Source: UBA11612 sp965228575 (lineage in GTDB: Bacteria; Pseudomonadota; Alphaproteobacteria; Rhodospirillales; Rhodospirillaceae). Taken from it: DNA of 64,000 nt. The position numbers were made by a program, and so were the translations under genes. Shown one piece after another: positions 36,212-45,574 of this stretch. How positions within the stretch are numbered: position 1 is the first letter of the stretch; each line of letters opens with the position of its first letter. The stretch is from positions 1-64,000 of the forward strand of contig CBDDHW010000057.1 of the NCBI GenBank assembly GCA_965228575.1, read 5' to 3'. A model generated the notes under the pieces. The model saw only the letters and a program-made list of their open reading frames with translations, had not been told where the DNA came from and ran no database searches.

Positions 36212-37108
36212 ATGACCGAGACCCCCTCAACTGGTACACCGCCGCCCTCCCTTCTTGCCGCGATTAAAAGATTGCTGCGCCCGCTTGTGCGTTTGTTGAT
36301 CGCCAAAGGCGTGAACTTGCCGGCGATGACGGAGATGCTGAAAGAGGTTTATGTCGATGTCGCGGCCAGTGAATTTCCTGTACGCGGAAAACGCCAAACG
36401 GATTCGCGCATCAGTCTTTTAACCGGCGTTCATCGCAAAGACGTCAAACGTTTGCGCGAAGACTTGGACGCTTCACCGGATACAAAAACAAACGACCGTG
36501 CACCAAAGTCTATTGGCATCGGCGCGCAGGTCGTGGCGCGCTGGGTGGGATCATCCGAGACCACGGACGAGACTGGTCGGCCTGTCCCCCTCCCCCGCCA
36601 AGCCGACTCGCCCGGCGCGCCATCCTTTGACAGTTTGGTCGAAAGCGTCTCGAAAGATGTGCGTCCGCGCGCGGTGCTCGATGAATGGATCCGCTTAGGT
36701 GTTGCGACATTGAGTGATGATGGACTCGTAAACCTTCATCAAGCGGCATTCATTCCGGAAAAAGGCTTCGACGAAAAAGCCTTTTACTTAGGGCGGAACA
36801 TTCACGATCACCTGGCCGCCGCCGCACACAATGTGCTGGAGGACGGCAACCCAACTCTCGAACGCAGCGTTCACTACAGCGACCTTACGCCATCATCGGT
36901 CGCAACCCTCAACACAGCCGCCGAGAAAGAAGGGATGCGCGCCCTTTTAGCTATTAATCGCAAGGCCTTGGAGCTGGCGGCTGAAGATAAAGGTAAGAAA
37001 GACGCGACTTTACGGGCCAATTTCGGCCTGTACTTCCACCAAGGACTCAGCGTTTTCAACACCTTAAATCAAGGCGATGGCGTAAAGATTGAAGATTCAG
37101 GAGAATAG
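36212..37108 (+). CDS. DUF6502 family protein with a helix-turn-helix-like segment
   Basis: 298 residues from ATG 36212 (MTETPSTGT). A TTG at 36197 would add 5 residues. The N-terminal third is helical and the segment RQTDSRISLLTGVHRKDVKRLRED at about residues 62-85 has the spacing of a helix-turn-helix. A charged linker, Pro-rich, follows, then WIRLGVATLSDDGLVNLHQAAFIPE and a C-terminal segment with alternating helices. The family is annotated as DUF6502 and has no agreed function. The paired inverted repeats lie 63-140 bases upstream, which suggests it regulates its own promoter and the DUF5666 gene after it. Confidence 0.75.
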   Translation: MTETPSTGTPPPSLLAAIKRLLRPLVRLLIAKGVNLPAMTEMLKEVYVDVAASEFPVRGKRQTDSRISLLTGVHRKDVKRLREDLDASPDTKTNDRAPKSIGIGAQVVARWVGSSETTDETGRPVPLPRQADSPGAPSFDSLVESVSKDVRPRAVLDEWIRLGVATLSDDGLVNLHQAAFIPEKGFDEKAFYLGRNIHDHLAAAAHNVLEDGNPTLERSVHYSDLTPSSVATLNTAAEKEGMRALLAINRKALELAAEDKGKKDATLRANFGLYFHQGLSVFNTLNQGDGVKIEDSGE

Positions 37109-37183
37109 TGCAGGTTGGCGCAAACCTGACGTTAAGAGTTTAGGACACAAAACAGCCACATCACGGGAATTTAGTGCGGCGCG

Positions 37184-38378
37184 ATGATTAGGGGACTTCA
37201 CACACGGCAGACCGGCGGCGCGTTGCGGCACATCGCAGCGGCGTTATTGCTGTGCGCGCTGACTGCTTGCGCGAGCGCCCCGCACCGATCCGCACATGCA
37301 CCGGGCAATGGCGACGGCATTGGCGGTACCGGAATCCAGCATGCGCAAAACGGTGAGACCAATGGAGACGGTGTTGGCGGCACGGGCATTGTCGGAACCA
37401 TCTCTGGCTTTGGATCGATTATCGTCAACGGCATGACCCTCGAGTTCGATCCGAAGACAGCGGTTGAAACCAACGGCAAGCCGACGACCCTTGAAGCGTT
37501 GAAAGTCGGCCAAGTGATTCGCGCGGTCGCCGGGCGCAAAGACGGCGAGCTTTATTTAGACTCTATCGATATTCAGCACGCGGTCACCGGACCGGTCACC
37601 AGCATCGATTACGACGCGCAAACCATGATGGTGCTGGGCCAAAACGTGCGCCTAAATCTCGGCGGCGATAAGACCGCGATCAATGCCTTTAGAAATTTGA
37701 AAGCCGGGGACATCGTCAGCGTCTCGGGCCTGCGCTGGGCTGACGGCACCGTGATCGCCACCCGGGTTGATGAGCAATCGAAAGATGAGCGCCTGATCGT
37801 GCGCGGTACAGCAGCAGTTGTGACAAGCGATACGGTCCAAGTCGGCGGCCTGACCATACCTCTCGATGGAACGGTGGTAAGCACGCCGGTTGCCGGTGAG
37901 CAAGTGTTTGCGTCAGGCCGCATGATCAACGATCAGTTCGTGCCCGATGTGGTGATGGGCGAAGCCCCGCTTCCGTTCAAAGACGATGTTCGCGACGTCT
38001 CTCTGGAAGCCTATGCGCCGAGCACTGCGGCGGACGGCGGACCGGTGTCCATTCACGGGATCGCCGTCGACAACCGCAGCCTTGCCCGAAGGCACGGAGC
38101 TGAACGACCGCATTGTGATTACCGGACGCATCGCCGCGCCCAACCGCATTACCGCCACGGGGATCGAGAAGGTCCGCACGGTTGTGACCATTCACGCCGT
38201 GCGCGGTGCCATGCGTCCCTCGGCGGTGCGCCCTGATGCGCCCTCGCGCCGACCCGAGCGGGTCGCCCCGCCCGAGCGGCCAGACGTTGAGCGGCCTGAA
38301 TGGGTGAGACCGGAAACACCAACGCCGCCGCGGCCCGAGATCGAGCGGCCGCAAGGTATCCTGCCGCCGATGGCCTAG
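37184..38378 (+). CDS. DUF5666 lipoprotein, broken by a +1 frameshift
   Basis: The product is an outer- or inner-membrane lipoprotein, with signal peptide and lipobox LTAC (Cys near residue 29). The motif NGDG(I/V)GGTGI occurs twice soon after it. Several DUF5666 beta-strand repeats follow: GTISGFGSIIVNGMTLEFD, VTGPVTSIDYDAQTMMV and GTAAVVTSDTVQVGG. From ATG 37184 the frame continues to 38236, but the family sequence leaves it near 38060-38090. It resumes one base later as AALPEGTELNDRIVITGRI to the stop at 38378, ending in a Pro/Arg/Glu-rich tail. Removing one base gives 398 codons. It follows the DUF6502 gene by 75 bases. Confidence 0.8.
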
Positions 38379-38444
38379 GCGGTCGTACCACTCTTCCTCG
38401 CGAATCTTAGAAGCATGGGCTTCTCACAGTCAGATTAAATCTTG

Positions 38445-38987
38445 ATGGAAACCGACCGCCTGCTCTTACGCCGATGGACATCCTCGGACCTTAAACCGTT
38501 CGTCGATATGAGTGCGGACCCGGAGGTGATGAAGTATTTTCCCAACCTTCTCACGCCGGAGGAAAGCCGCGCTTTTGTCGAGCGCCTCGAAGAGAAGTTC
38601 GAGCGTCAGGGGTTTGGTTTTTGGGCGGCGGAGTTAAAAGCAACACAGTCCTTCGTTGGGTTCGTCGGTTTAAATACCCCGGATTTTGAAGCCGACTTTA
38701 CGCCGTGCGTTGAAATTGGTTGGCGTCTTGCGAAAGAGTATTGGGGCTTTGGGTACGCCACCGAAGCCGCAAGTGCCTGTCTCAATTTTGCGTTTACTAA
38801 AGCGCAACTTCCCGAGATTTTATCGTGGACCACCCGGGAGAATTACCCGTCGCGAAAAGTCATGGAACGAATTGGAATGCAGCGTAATCCGGCGGAGGAT
38901 TTCGACCACCCGGCCCTGCCCGCAGATCACCCCTTAAGGCCGCATGTGCTGTATCGAATCAAACGGCAGAAAACCGAGTTCGCTTAA
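38445..38987 (+). CDS. GNAT family N-acetyltransferase (RimJ/RimL-like)
   Basis: 180 residues from ATG 38445 (METDRLLLRRWTSSDLKPFVDM). The typical RimJ-like opening, EIGWRLAKEYWGFGYATEAASACLNFAF (motif A) and NYPSRKVMERIGM (motif B) are all present. It should acetylate an N-terminal or side-chain amine; substrate not evident. The start at 38442 would be a TTG just ahead of the ATG. No operon partner: the next gene is a decayed fragment on the other strand. Confidence 0.83.
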   Translation: METDRLLLRRWTSSDLKPFVDMSADPEVMKYFPNLLTPEESRAFVERLEEKFERQGFGFWAAELKATQSFVGFVGLNTPDFEADFTPCVEIGWRLAKEYWGFGYATEAASACLNFAFTKAQLPEILSWTTRENYPSRKVMERIGMQRNPAEDFDHPALPADHPLRPHVLYRIKRQKTEFA

Positions 38988-39046
38988 CTCGACCCGCTTT
39001 TCGCACCCAAGCCGATCTCATCAAAAACCTCTCCAATAAAATTACC
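38988..39046. other. Short gap, nothing seen
   Basis: The sequence between the GNAT stop and the stop of the cytochrome fragment. No motif. Confidence 0.3.
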
Positions 39047-39360
39047 CTACTCCGCAAATTTATCATGGGTGAAAACGTAATCTTGCGCAGGCGCCGCGAG
39101 ATGGCACGCGATGCATCTGCCGTTTCCGCCCTTGGCGACACGGCCCGCAAGACGCATATCCTTGGGATTTTTGTCGAGTGAACCGTCTGGAAAGTATTTC
39201 GCCCAGAACCAATTGTCGTGACCAGGGCAAAAAGAGCGATCGTGTGCACTTTGAAAGTCGATATTTGTCTCCTTATATAGCCGTACACATCGAACATCGT
39301 CAGGCCGCTCAAGGTAGCAAAGGTGGTCTCGTCTATTTAGGATTTTATTTTTTTGCGAAG
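39047..39360 (-). pseudogene. Decayed CXXCH cytochrome fragment (P460-like)
   Basis: On the minus strand, the readable C-terminus has NWFWAKYFPDGS, then GNGRCIACHLAAPAQDYVFT and the stop at 39047. The CIACH motif binds haem c, and the F-P-D-G...CxxCH...DYVF arrangement recalls cytochrome P460 and related secreted c-type cytochromes. Upstream, the frame that should precede it is different (MFDVYGYI near 39295) and is broken by stops and A-runs. No signal peptide or full domain can be assembled. It is probably a remnant, though multiple sequence errors cannot be ruled out. Confidence 0.5.
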
Positions 39361-39530
39361 CCATAACTTTTTTGGCCGTGCGACGAATAAAAAAAGTTGA
39401 CCGAAGCAGATCTCTTTCGATCAACCATTTTCCGTCATTTTATCTCGGTTGAAGAGGTAGGTTAGAACTGCGTGACAATTATGTGCGGTGAGCATTGACG
39501 TACTTTTATAGATTGAAGTGGAACAGGTAG

Positions 39531-41192
39531 ATGCGTGTTGCAGACGTGATTTTGAAAGTCCTAGAGAGGCACGGCGTTAAACATATTTTTGGAATGCCTG
39601 GAGACGCCATCAATGACATTACCGACGCCTTGCGCCGTCAGGACACGATCAGATTTGTCGGCGTACGCCATGAAGAGGCTGGTGCATTCGCCGCGTCTGC
39701 TCAAGCGAAACTAACGGGGGAATTAACGGCGTGTATGGGGACGTCGGGCCCCGGTGCGATCCATTTGCTAAATGGTTTATACGACGCAAAGATGGACCAT
39801 GCGCCGGTGATCGCGATCACGGGCCAAGTTGCGACGGACTTTATTGGAACGTCTTATCATCAGGAAGTTGATTTGGAGCGGCTATTTGGGGACGTTGCCC
39901 TATATAGCCAGACCGTAACCACGACAGGACAACTGCCCGCTGTCATTCAAGAAGCTTGCCGCGCGGCGATCACGGGCCGCGGTGTCGCGCACATTTCAAT
40001 TCCTACCGATTTAGCAGGCCGCAAAACATCAGTTAAAGATGATGAGATTGTCGTCGCCGCCAAACCCGGATTGGTTCGGCCCAGTTTCGACGATTGTAAG
40101 GCGGCGATCGACATCTTGGATGCGGCTGAAAAAGTAGCCATCCTGGCCGGCATCGGGTGCGCGGACGCGGTCGAAGAACTCAAGGCGTTGGCACAAAAAC
40201 TCGACGCGCCCATCATTCGAACATTGCGCGCGAAAGACATCATTGACGATGATCCGCTCTGCATCGGCGGCATTGGCCTTTTGGGCAGCGAACCAGCGGT
40301 GGCCGCACTTGATCAGTGCGATGCGCTGCTGATGGTGGGCACCGATTTTCCGTACGTTGATTTTTATCCTTCAAGCGCCAAATCCATTCAAATTGATCTA
40401 TTTGCAACCCAAATCGGTAAACGGCACCCGGTTGACGTGGGCCTTGTTGGTCACGCCGGTCCCGCGATGGCCGAGATTCATAAACATGTTCGCGATCGAC
40501 CCAATGGAACATTTTTATCCGAGTCTCAGAACCGCATGACACAGTGGCTTGATGATCAAAGGAGCGCCGAGACTTCTGACGCCAAACCCATCAAACCACA
40601 GCGCCTGCTTTACGACATCGCCGCGGTCGCCCCAGATAACGCGATATATTTGTGTGACACCGGTACCGCGACGGCGTGGTCAGCCCGTCATCTGCGATTG
40701 AAGTCCGGGCAACGCTATACTTTGTCGTCCGCGCATGCCTCTATGGCTTTCGCCTTACCCGGCGCGATAGGCGCACAACTCGCTTTTCCGGGCCGTCCCG
40801 TGATCGCCATCGCGGGCGACGGCGGATTTACAATGCTGATGGGAGATTTCGTTACTGCCGTGCGCGAAGATTTGCCCGTGGTTATTGTTATCCTGAACAA
40901 TGGCAAACTGGGATTCATTGCCCTCGAGCAACTGGCAAAAGGTTTGCCCGAACATAGCATCGAACTGACGAATCCGGATTTTGCGGCGTTTGCCGAAAGT
41001 TGCGGAGGAATGGGATACCGCGTATTTGAGCCAGATCAAATCCGACCCACGCTTCAGCAAGCCCTTCGAGAGAAGAAGCCAGCTATTGTTGATGTTCACG
41101 TCGCACCGGACGAGCTCATTATGCCGCCCCGCATAGAATGGTCTAAGGCTTTGAATTTTGCGTACGCCAAAATTCGAGAAGCTATTGAGTAA
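39531..41192 (+). CDS. poxB: Thiamin diphosphate enzyme, pyruvate oxidase/dehydrogenase (quinone) type
   Basis: 553 residues of the ThDP family. N-terminal Pyr domain with the conserved Glu in VRHEEAGAFAASAQAKLTG; a central FAD-type domain (PIIRTLRAKDIIDDD...IGGIGLLGSEPA); C-terminal PP domain with the ThDP motif GDGGFTMLMGDFVTAVREDLPVVIVILNN. The combination fits PoxB (pyruvate to acetate and CO2, electrons to quinone at the membrane). Acetolactate synthase and other ThDP enzymes are alternatives, but the C-terminus and lack of a regulatory partner favour pyruvate oxidase. It precedes the gdhA-type gene by 41 bases, same strand. Confidence 0.83.
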   Translation: MRVADVILKVLERHGVKHIFGMPGDAINDITDALRRQDTIRFVGVRHEEAGAFAASAQAKLTGELTACMGTSGPGAIHLLNGLYDAKMDHAPVIAITGQVATDFIGTSYHQEVDLERLFGDVALYSQTVTTTGQLPAVIQEACRAAITGRGVAHISIPTDLAGRKTSVKDDEIVVAAKPGLVRPSFDDCKAAIDILDAAEKVAILAGIGCADAVEELKALAQKLDAPIIRTLRAKDIIDDDPLCIGGIGLLGSEPAVAALDQCDALLMVGTDFPYVDFYPSSAKSIQIDLFATQIGKRHPVDVGLVGHAGPAMAEIHKHVRDRPNGTFLSESQNRMTQWLDDQRSAETSDAKPIKPQRLLYDIAAVAPDNAIYLCDTGTATAWSARHLRLKSGQRYTLSSAHASMAFALPGAIGAQLAFPGRPVIAIAGDGGFTMLMGDFVTAVREDLPVVIVILNNGKLGFIALEQLAKGLPEHSIELTNPDFAAFAESCGGMGYRVFEPDQIRPTLQQALREKKPAIVDVHVAPDELIMPPRIEWSKALNFAYAKIREAIE

Positions 41193-41233
41193 CGGCAAAA
41201 TCATCCGGCCAACATCTTTCCAAGGTACGCCCC

Positions 41234-42469
41234 ATGACAAACGCCCTTAGAAAAGCGCGAGCACCGCTCGACCGAGCGCTCCCTCACGTCGAACTTCCTG
41301 AAGATATATGCCAACAGCTGAAATATCCGAAGGAGTCTATCGCCGCGACGCTTTGGGTACGCATGGACAACGGAGATTTAAAGCCGTTTAAGGCGTGGCG
41401 ATGCCGATTCAACGACCTGCTCGGTCCGACCAAAGGCGGCATTCGATTTCACAGCGGCGTCAATTTAGATGAGACAATGGCGCTCGCGTTCCGCATGACA
41501 ATAAAATGTGCGGCGGCAGGATTGCCATTTGGCGGCGCAAAAGGAGGCGTGCAAGTCAATGTCAAAGACCTCTCGCCGCGGGAATTGGAAGGCCTCGCCA
41601 GAGCTTATGCCGATGCGTTTACTCATGTCGTTGGAGAAGACCGCGATGTACCTGCGCCCGACATGTATACCAATGGACCTGTCATTGCCTGGATGCTGGA
41701 TCAATGGTCCCGCCATATTAAGGGGCACGCGCGGGCAGTGGTGACGGGAAAGCCCGAATCCCTAGGGGGCTCGCCGGGACGGTCGAGCGCGACAGGCGAC
41801 GGGGGGTTTACGGTCTTTTCACATTGGGCGGAAGAACAGGGACTCAATCCCAAAGACACGCGAATTTGCATCCAGGGATTTGGGAATGCCGCGCAACATT
41901 TTGCGGATCGTGCATCTGAGCAAGGATATTTGATTGTTGGCGTTTCTGACTCTTCAGGAGCGATTTATAAGAAAGACGGGCTGGATCTAAAGTCGGTCAA
42001 AAGCAGGAAAAAGAAAACCGGATCGGTTCAAGGCGGTGATGGAGAAGACATATCCGGTGACAATTTGCTGACCGCGGATTGCGATGTTCTTGTGCCTGCA
42101 GCCCTAAGTGACCAAATCACCGACAAGAATGCAGCGGATATCAAAGCCAAAGTGATTGTCGAGCTGGCCAATGGACCGACGACACCTGATGCGGACAATA
42201 TATTAGCGGACAACGGCGTGGTCGTGTTGCCCGATGTCTTGGCCAATGCCGGCGGAGTTGTTGTGTCTTACTATGAGTGGGTTCAAGCTAAGCAAGGAAT
42301 GGTTTGGTCTCTGGAAGACGTACAAGAAAAAATGCAGTCGCGTTTGACCGCGCGCACGCAAAAAATTCTGGACGTCGCCGAAAAAGAAGACACTGACTTG
42401 CGCACGGCCGCTCACGTTGTCGCGTTGCGTGAGTTGGAGAAGGCCGTCGCTGCCTTCGAGTTGAATTAG
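41234..42469 (+). CDS. gdhA: Glu/Leu/Phe/Val dehydrogenase family, probable glutamate dehydrogenase
   Basis: 411 residues. The substrate domain has GPTKGGIRFHSGVNLDETMALAFRMTIKCAAAGLPFGGAKGGV, with the active-site Lys residues. DVPAPDMYTN and GKPESLGGSPGR follow. The dinucleotide-binding Rossmann domain begins ICIQGFGNAAQHFAD, and ELANGPTTPDAD and VLPDVLANAGGVVVSYYEW are typical. Oxidative deamination of glutamate or reductive amination is expected. An insert rich in Lys near residue 255 is a small variation. Adjacent to poxB: together they could feed pyruvate and 2-oxoglutarate metabolism. Confidence 0.88.
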   Translation: MTNALRKARAPLDRALPHVELPEDICQQLKYPKESIAATLWVRMDNGDLKPFKAWRCRFNDLLGPTKGGIRFHSGVNLDETMALAFRMTIKCAAAGLPFGGAKGGVQVNVKDLSPRELEGLARAYADAFTHVVGEDRDVPAPDMYTNGPVIAWMLDQWSRHIKGHARAVVTGKPESLGGSPGRSSATGDGGFTVFSHWAEEQGLNPKDTRICIQGFGNAAQHFADRASEQGYLIVGVSDSSGAIYKKDGLDLKSVKSRKKKTGSVQGGDGEDISGDNLLTADCDVLVPAALSDQITDKNAADIKAKVIVELANGPTTPDADNILADNGVVVLPDVLANAGGVVVSYYEWVQAKQGMVWSLEDVQEKMQSRLTARTQKILDVAEKEDTDLRTAAHVVALRELEKAVAAFELN

Positions 42470-42474
42470 TCATT

Positions 42475-43791
42475 TCATTTTTGCACCTCGTCCAATGTGG
42501 TTGCGACAAGAATTGCCCCCACCGCCATCACGGCGAAAATCACGAGAACAATTGGCACCCCGGCAACTTCCGCAACCAATGCGAAGGTCGCGCCAATCAT
42601 AAGAAGTACGCCGACAATGGTATTCGACAACGCGGTGTACGCGGCGCGGCGGGATTCACCCGTCATGTCGACGATATGGGTCGAGCGTCCAAGGCGCACT
42701 CCCTGGTGCGCGACAACCAGAACGAAGAGAAGCGTAGGGCCCACGTACACCTGCGCGAGAGTGCCCGGGGAAGAAAGCCCGAGAAGCGCGCTTGCGCCGA
42801 GCACTGCGGCAGCGAGACATCCAGCAAGGATAAGGACCTTGCGGCTTGAGGCATCGGACAGACGTCCCCAGACGAACCCGCTGATGACCGCGGCCAGCGA
42901 CGATGCCACCACAAAGGGTCCGAGCTGACCTAACTGGCCGGAGCCCTGGCTGCCAGCAAGGGCAAGCAAGAACGGCGGCGCTAGGGCCGTGACCATCAAC
43001 AACCCCCGGGTCGCGATAAAGCGAACCAGCTGTGGGTCTTGTGTCAGAAGTTTCGATTGCTCAAGCACGACGGAAATCGGATTTCCGCCGCCCTCTGTTG
43101 CACCCGGATTTTCCGCAAGGGTAGAAAACAGTATCGCGGCAAGGATCCAAAATACGCCTCCGAGGCTCATAACCAGAGCGATAACCGCCACCGAGTGATC
43201 AAGCACGCCAGCGCTTAATAAAAGCCCGAAAACCAAAACCAGGGCCGCGGACAAACTGGCCGCGGTTCCCGTGGCGGACCCGCGGGTCATCTTCGAGACA
43301 GTTTTACCGAGAACATCCTTGTAGCTAACCGAACAAATGCTCCGCGCGCAGGCCATCACCGCCAGCAAACCGATAATTGTCCACCCAGCGGTTTGGCCGT
43401 TTTGGGTGAGCGCCGCCAGCGCCATCCCTATGACGCACAACCCTTGGATAAGACTCCCGAGAGCCCAAACCCATTTACGCTGCGGCAGGGCGCGAATGTG
43501 TCCGGCCACGAAAAGTTGTGGGAGCAATGCTCCGGATTCCCGCAAGGGAACCAGCAAGCCGATAAGATAGGCGGGTGCACCCAGCGCGCCGAGCAACCAA
43601 GACAACACCAACTTTGGATCAACCAAACCATCGCCAGTTTTGGTGAGCGACAAGCTGATGACGTGTTTTAGAAAATTTTGAGGCTGCTCACGGCAGGCTT
43701 CTTCAGGGATATCTCGGCAGACCCGGCCATCGTCTTCGTTGGTGAGTAACTCGTATACGCGGTCGCGCAAATGAGGTTCGGGGGATGGCAT
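42475..43791 (-). CDS. MFS transporter
   Basis: 438 residues from ATG 43791 (MPSPEPHLRDRVYELL), preceded by AGAGG. A longer in-frame start at 43842 adds an odd tail. There are about twelve predicted helices after an unusually long polar N-terminus (about 60 residues) containing EDDGRVCRDIPEEACREQPQNFL. The substrate is not evident. The family resembles alphaproteobacterial MFS proteins of unknown cargo. It converges with gdhA, with a gap of 5 bases. Confidence 0.75.
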   Translation of the reverse strand: MPSPEPHLRDRVYELLTNEDDGRVCRDIPEEACREQPQNFLKHVISLSLTKTGDGLVDPKLVLSWLLGALGAPAYLIGLLVPLRESGALLPQLFVAGHIRALPQRKWVWALGSLIQGLCVIGMALAALTQNGQTAGWTIIGLLAVMACARSICSVSYKDVLGKTVSKMTRGSATGTAASLSAALVLVFGLLLSAGVLDHSVAVIALVMSLGGVFWILAAILFSTLAENPGATEGGGNPISVVLEQSKLLTQDPQLVRFIATRGLLMVTALAPPFLLALAGSQGSGQLGQLGPFVVASSLAAVISGFVWGRLSDASSRKVLILAGCLAAAVLGASALLGLSSPGTLAQVYVGPTLLFVLVVAHQGVRLGRSTHIVDMTGESRRAAYTALSNTIVGVLLMIGATFALVAEVAGVPIVLVIFAVMAVGAILVATTLDEVQK

Positions 43792-43886
43792 CGCAACGCC
43801 TCTAACCGGTGATTTAACGCTCCCATACGACCACACCGGCACATGAAAAACAAAGCGTTGGAAAAACGTACTTAGAGGACGCTGCT

Positions 43887-44993
43887 TTAAGGTTTGGATT
43901 CCCGCGCTAGAAGTTGTTTTTTACGCTCAACGCCCCATCGATACCCGGACAGCGCGCCGTCTTTGCGCACAACCCGGTGGCAGGGGATTGCGACGGCAAG
44001 GGCATTTGCACCGCAGGCTTGCGCGACCGCGCGCACCGCGCGGGGCGAACCTATGGCCTTGGCGATATCCGCATAACTCGCCGTTGCGCCGGACGGGATT
44101 TTTTGAAGCGCGGCCCACACACGCTGTTGAAAGGCGGTTCCGCGCACATCAAGCGGTAAATCGAACTCTTGTGCTGGGGATTCAATAAAGCCGATGACTT
44201 GCGCTACTAACTTCTCGAACTTTGCGTCGCCGCCAACAAGCTGGGCGTTTGTAAAACGGTCTTGAAGATCGTGCACCAATGCGTCCGGATCATCTCCCAG
44301 TAAAATCGCACACACACCTTTTTCGGTTGTCGCCACAAGAATAGATCCGAGAGTGCATTCGCCGACAGCGAAATGAATGCGCACGCCCGCGCCACCTGTG
44401 CGAAATTTATTGGGCGTCATACCAAGAGCCTGGGGCGCGGCGTCATAAAAGCGGCTGCTGGCGTTAAAGCCGGTGTCGTACATGGCGTCGGTGACCTTTG
44501 CACTTTGCGGAAGTTCATTGCGCAAACGCTGGGCGCGGTGAGCGACCGCATAGGCTTTGGGAGTCACGCCGGTCGCGGCTTTAAAAATGCGGTGAAAGTG
44601 ATAGCGGCTGACGCCTGCGTTTTTTGCGAGGGTCTCAAGGCTTGGTGCATCCTCGGCGGTTTCAATCTCACGGCAAGCGACCGCGATCATTTCTGCATGA
44701 GTTTTCTCGCGCGGCGGCGCATTTGGCTTGCACCGCTTGCACGGGCGAAACCCGGCGCGCTCCGCGTCCTTGCAGGTCAAATGATAGCGAACGTTTTTGC
44801 GCAAGGCTAAACGGGAGGCACAGCTCGGTCGGCAGTACACGCCGGTGGTGGACACAGAGTAATAGAATAGACCGTCAGCGGTTTTGTCGCGGCGGACAAG
44901 CGCCGCCCACCGATCATCGTCGGATATAAACCGGCTTGGTGGACTTGCTTGTGTGGCTGCGGCAGCAATCATTGGGCTCATATCTGTCGTCAT
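43887..44993 (-). CDS. ada: Ada: methylation-responsive activator and O6-methylguanine-DNA methyltransferase
   Basis: 368 residues with all Ada parts. The N-terminal zinc domain has C54, C58, C85 and C88 (equivalents of E. coli Cys38/42/69/72), so it can accept methyl from phosphotriesters. An AraC-type helix-turn-helix follows (LETLAKNAGVSRYHFHRIFKAATGVTPKAY). The C-terminal methyltransferase domain contains the active-site segment IPCHRVV, preceded by GTAFQQRVWAALQKIPSG. It should sense alkylation damage and activate repair genes. No alkB or other repair gene lies beside it in this window. Confidence 0.93.
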   Translation of the reverse strand: MTTDMSPMIAAAATQASPPSRFISDDDRWAALVRRDKTADGLFYYSVSTTGVYCRPSCASRLALRKNVRYHLTCKDAERAGFRPCKRCKPNAPPREKTHAEMIAVACREIETAEDAPSLETLAKNAGVSRYHFHRIFKAATGVTPKAYAVAHRAQRLRNELPQSAKVTDAMYDTGFNASSRFYDAAPQALGMTPNKFRTGGAGVRIHFAVGECTLGSILVATTEKGVCAILLGDDPDALVHDLQDRFTNAQLVGGDAKFEKLVAQVIGFIESPAQEFDLPLDVRGTAFQQRVWAALQKIPSGATASYADIAKAIGSPRAVRAVAQACGANALAVAIPCHRVVRKDGALSGYRWGVERKKQLLARESKP

Positions 44994-45098
44994 GAAGTTT
45001 GTATCAGTACAATTCCGATATTAGACCCCTGGGCCAATCGGTCACTCCGATTCTTGCTTTCAAATTCAATTTCTTCGGGGCGAAGCCAGACTCTGGAC

Positions 45099-45380
45099 CT
45101 ACGTGTTGAGCGTAAAGGTACGCCCCGGAATCCCGACCTGCACTTTCTTTACGCCGCCAAGGGCTGCAATGCGGCGAGCAACGGCGCTGACGGACCGGGC
45201 ATCGGCGCCCGCAAGGCCGACATCGAGACGATACGTACGCCGGGCCGGGGTATGAACGAGGCGCCACGCGGGTTCCATCCCGAAGCCATTCAAAACAGTG
45301 AGGATATTTGAGAGAACCGAAGACTTACCGGCGTAGTGAACGGTGAAGCGGCAGCGATACGAGTGTGGACGGAAAACCAT
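45099..45380 (-). CDS. Small ACT-domain-like protein
   Basis: 93 residues from ATG 45380, with AAGGGA at 7 bases. The whole length reads like one ACT domain: CRFTVHYAGKSSVLSNILTVLNGFGMEP (strand, helix), then YRLDVGLAGADARSVSAVARRIAALGGVKKVQVG (strands and helix). The glycine position after the first strand and the helix spacing fit ligand-binding ACT folds. No known single-domain ACT family is certain. A role in amino acid or redox sensing is a guess. Confidence 0.6.
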   Translation of the reverse strand: MVFRPHSYRCRFTVHYAGKSSVLSNILTVLNGFGMEPAWRLVHTPARRTYRLDVGLAGADARSVSAVARRIAALGGVKKVQVGIPGRTFTLNT

Positions 45381-45574
45381 GACAATCCCTTTGCGAGTCA
45401 AAAAGCGTGCGAACAAACGACGAGCGACCCTGGATTAGGGCCGCGCTCGTAAGTCGCGTGCTAATTCGCAAAATGGGATGGGTGGTTTTCATGACGGGCA
45501 GAACGATAATCTCGTGTTAGGTATGTGTCCAGAAAATGCTCTTCAGTCGTGACGGCATATTATGAGAGCGGGTG

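Noticed and set aside
37110..37127. CAGGTT/AACCTG hairpin after the DUF6502 gene
   Set aside because: No T tail, short stem; insufficient as a terminator.
38959..39312. A 117-codon minus-strand frame overlapping the cytochrome fragment
   Set aside because: Only its first few residues match the expected cytochrome upstream sequence; the rest is out of frame.
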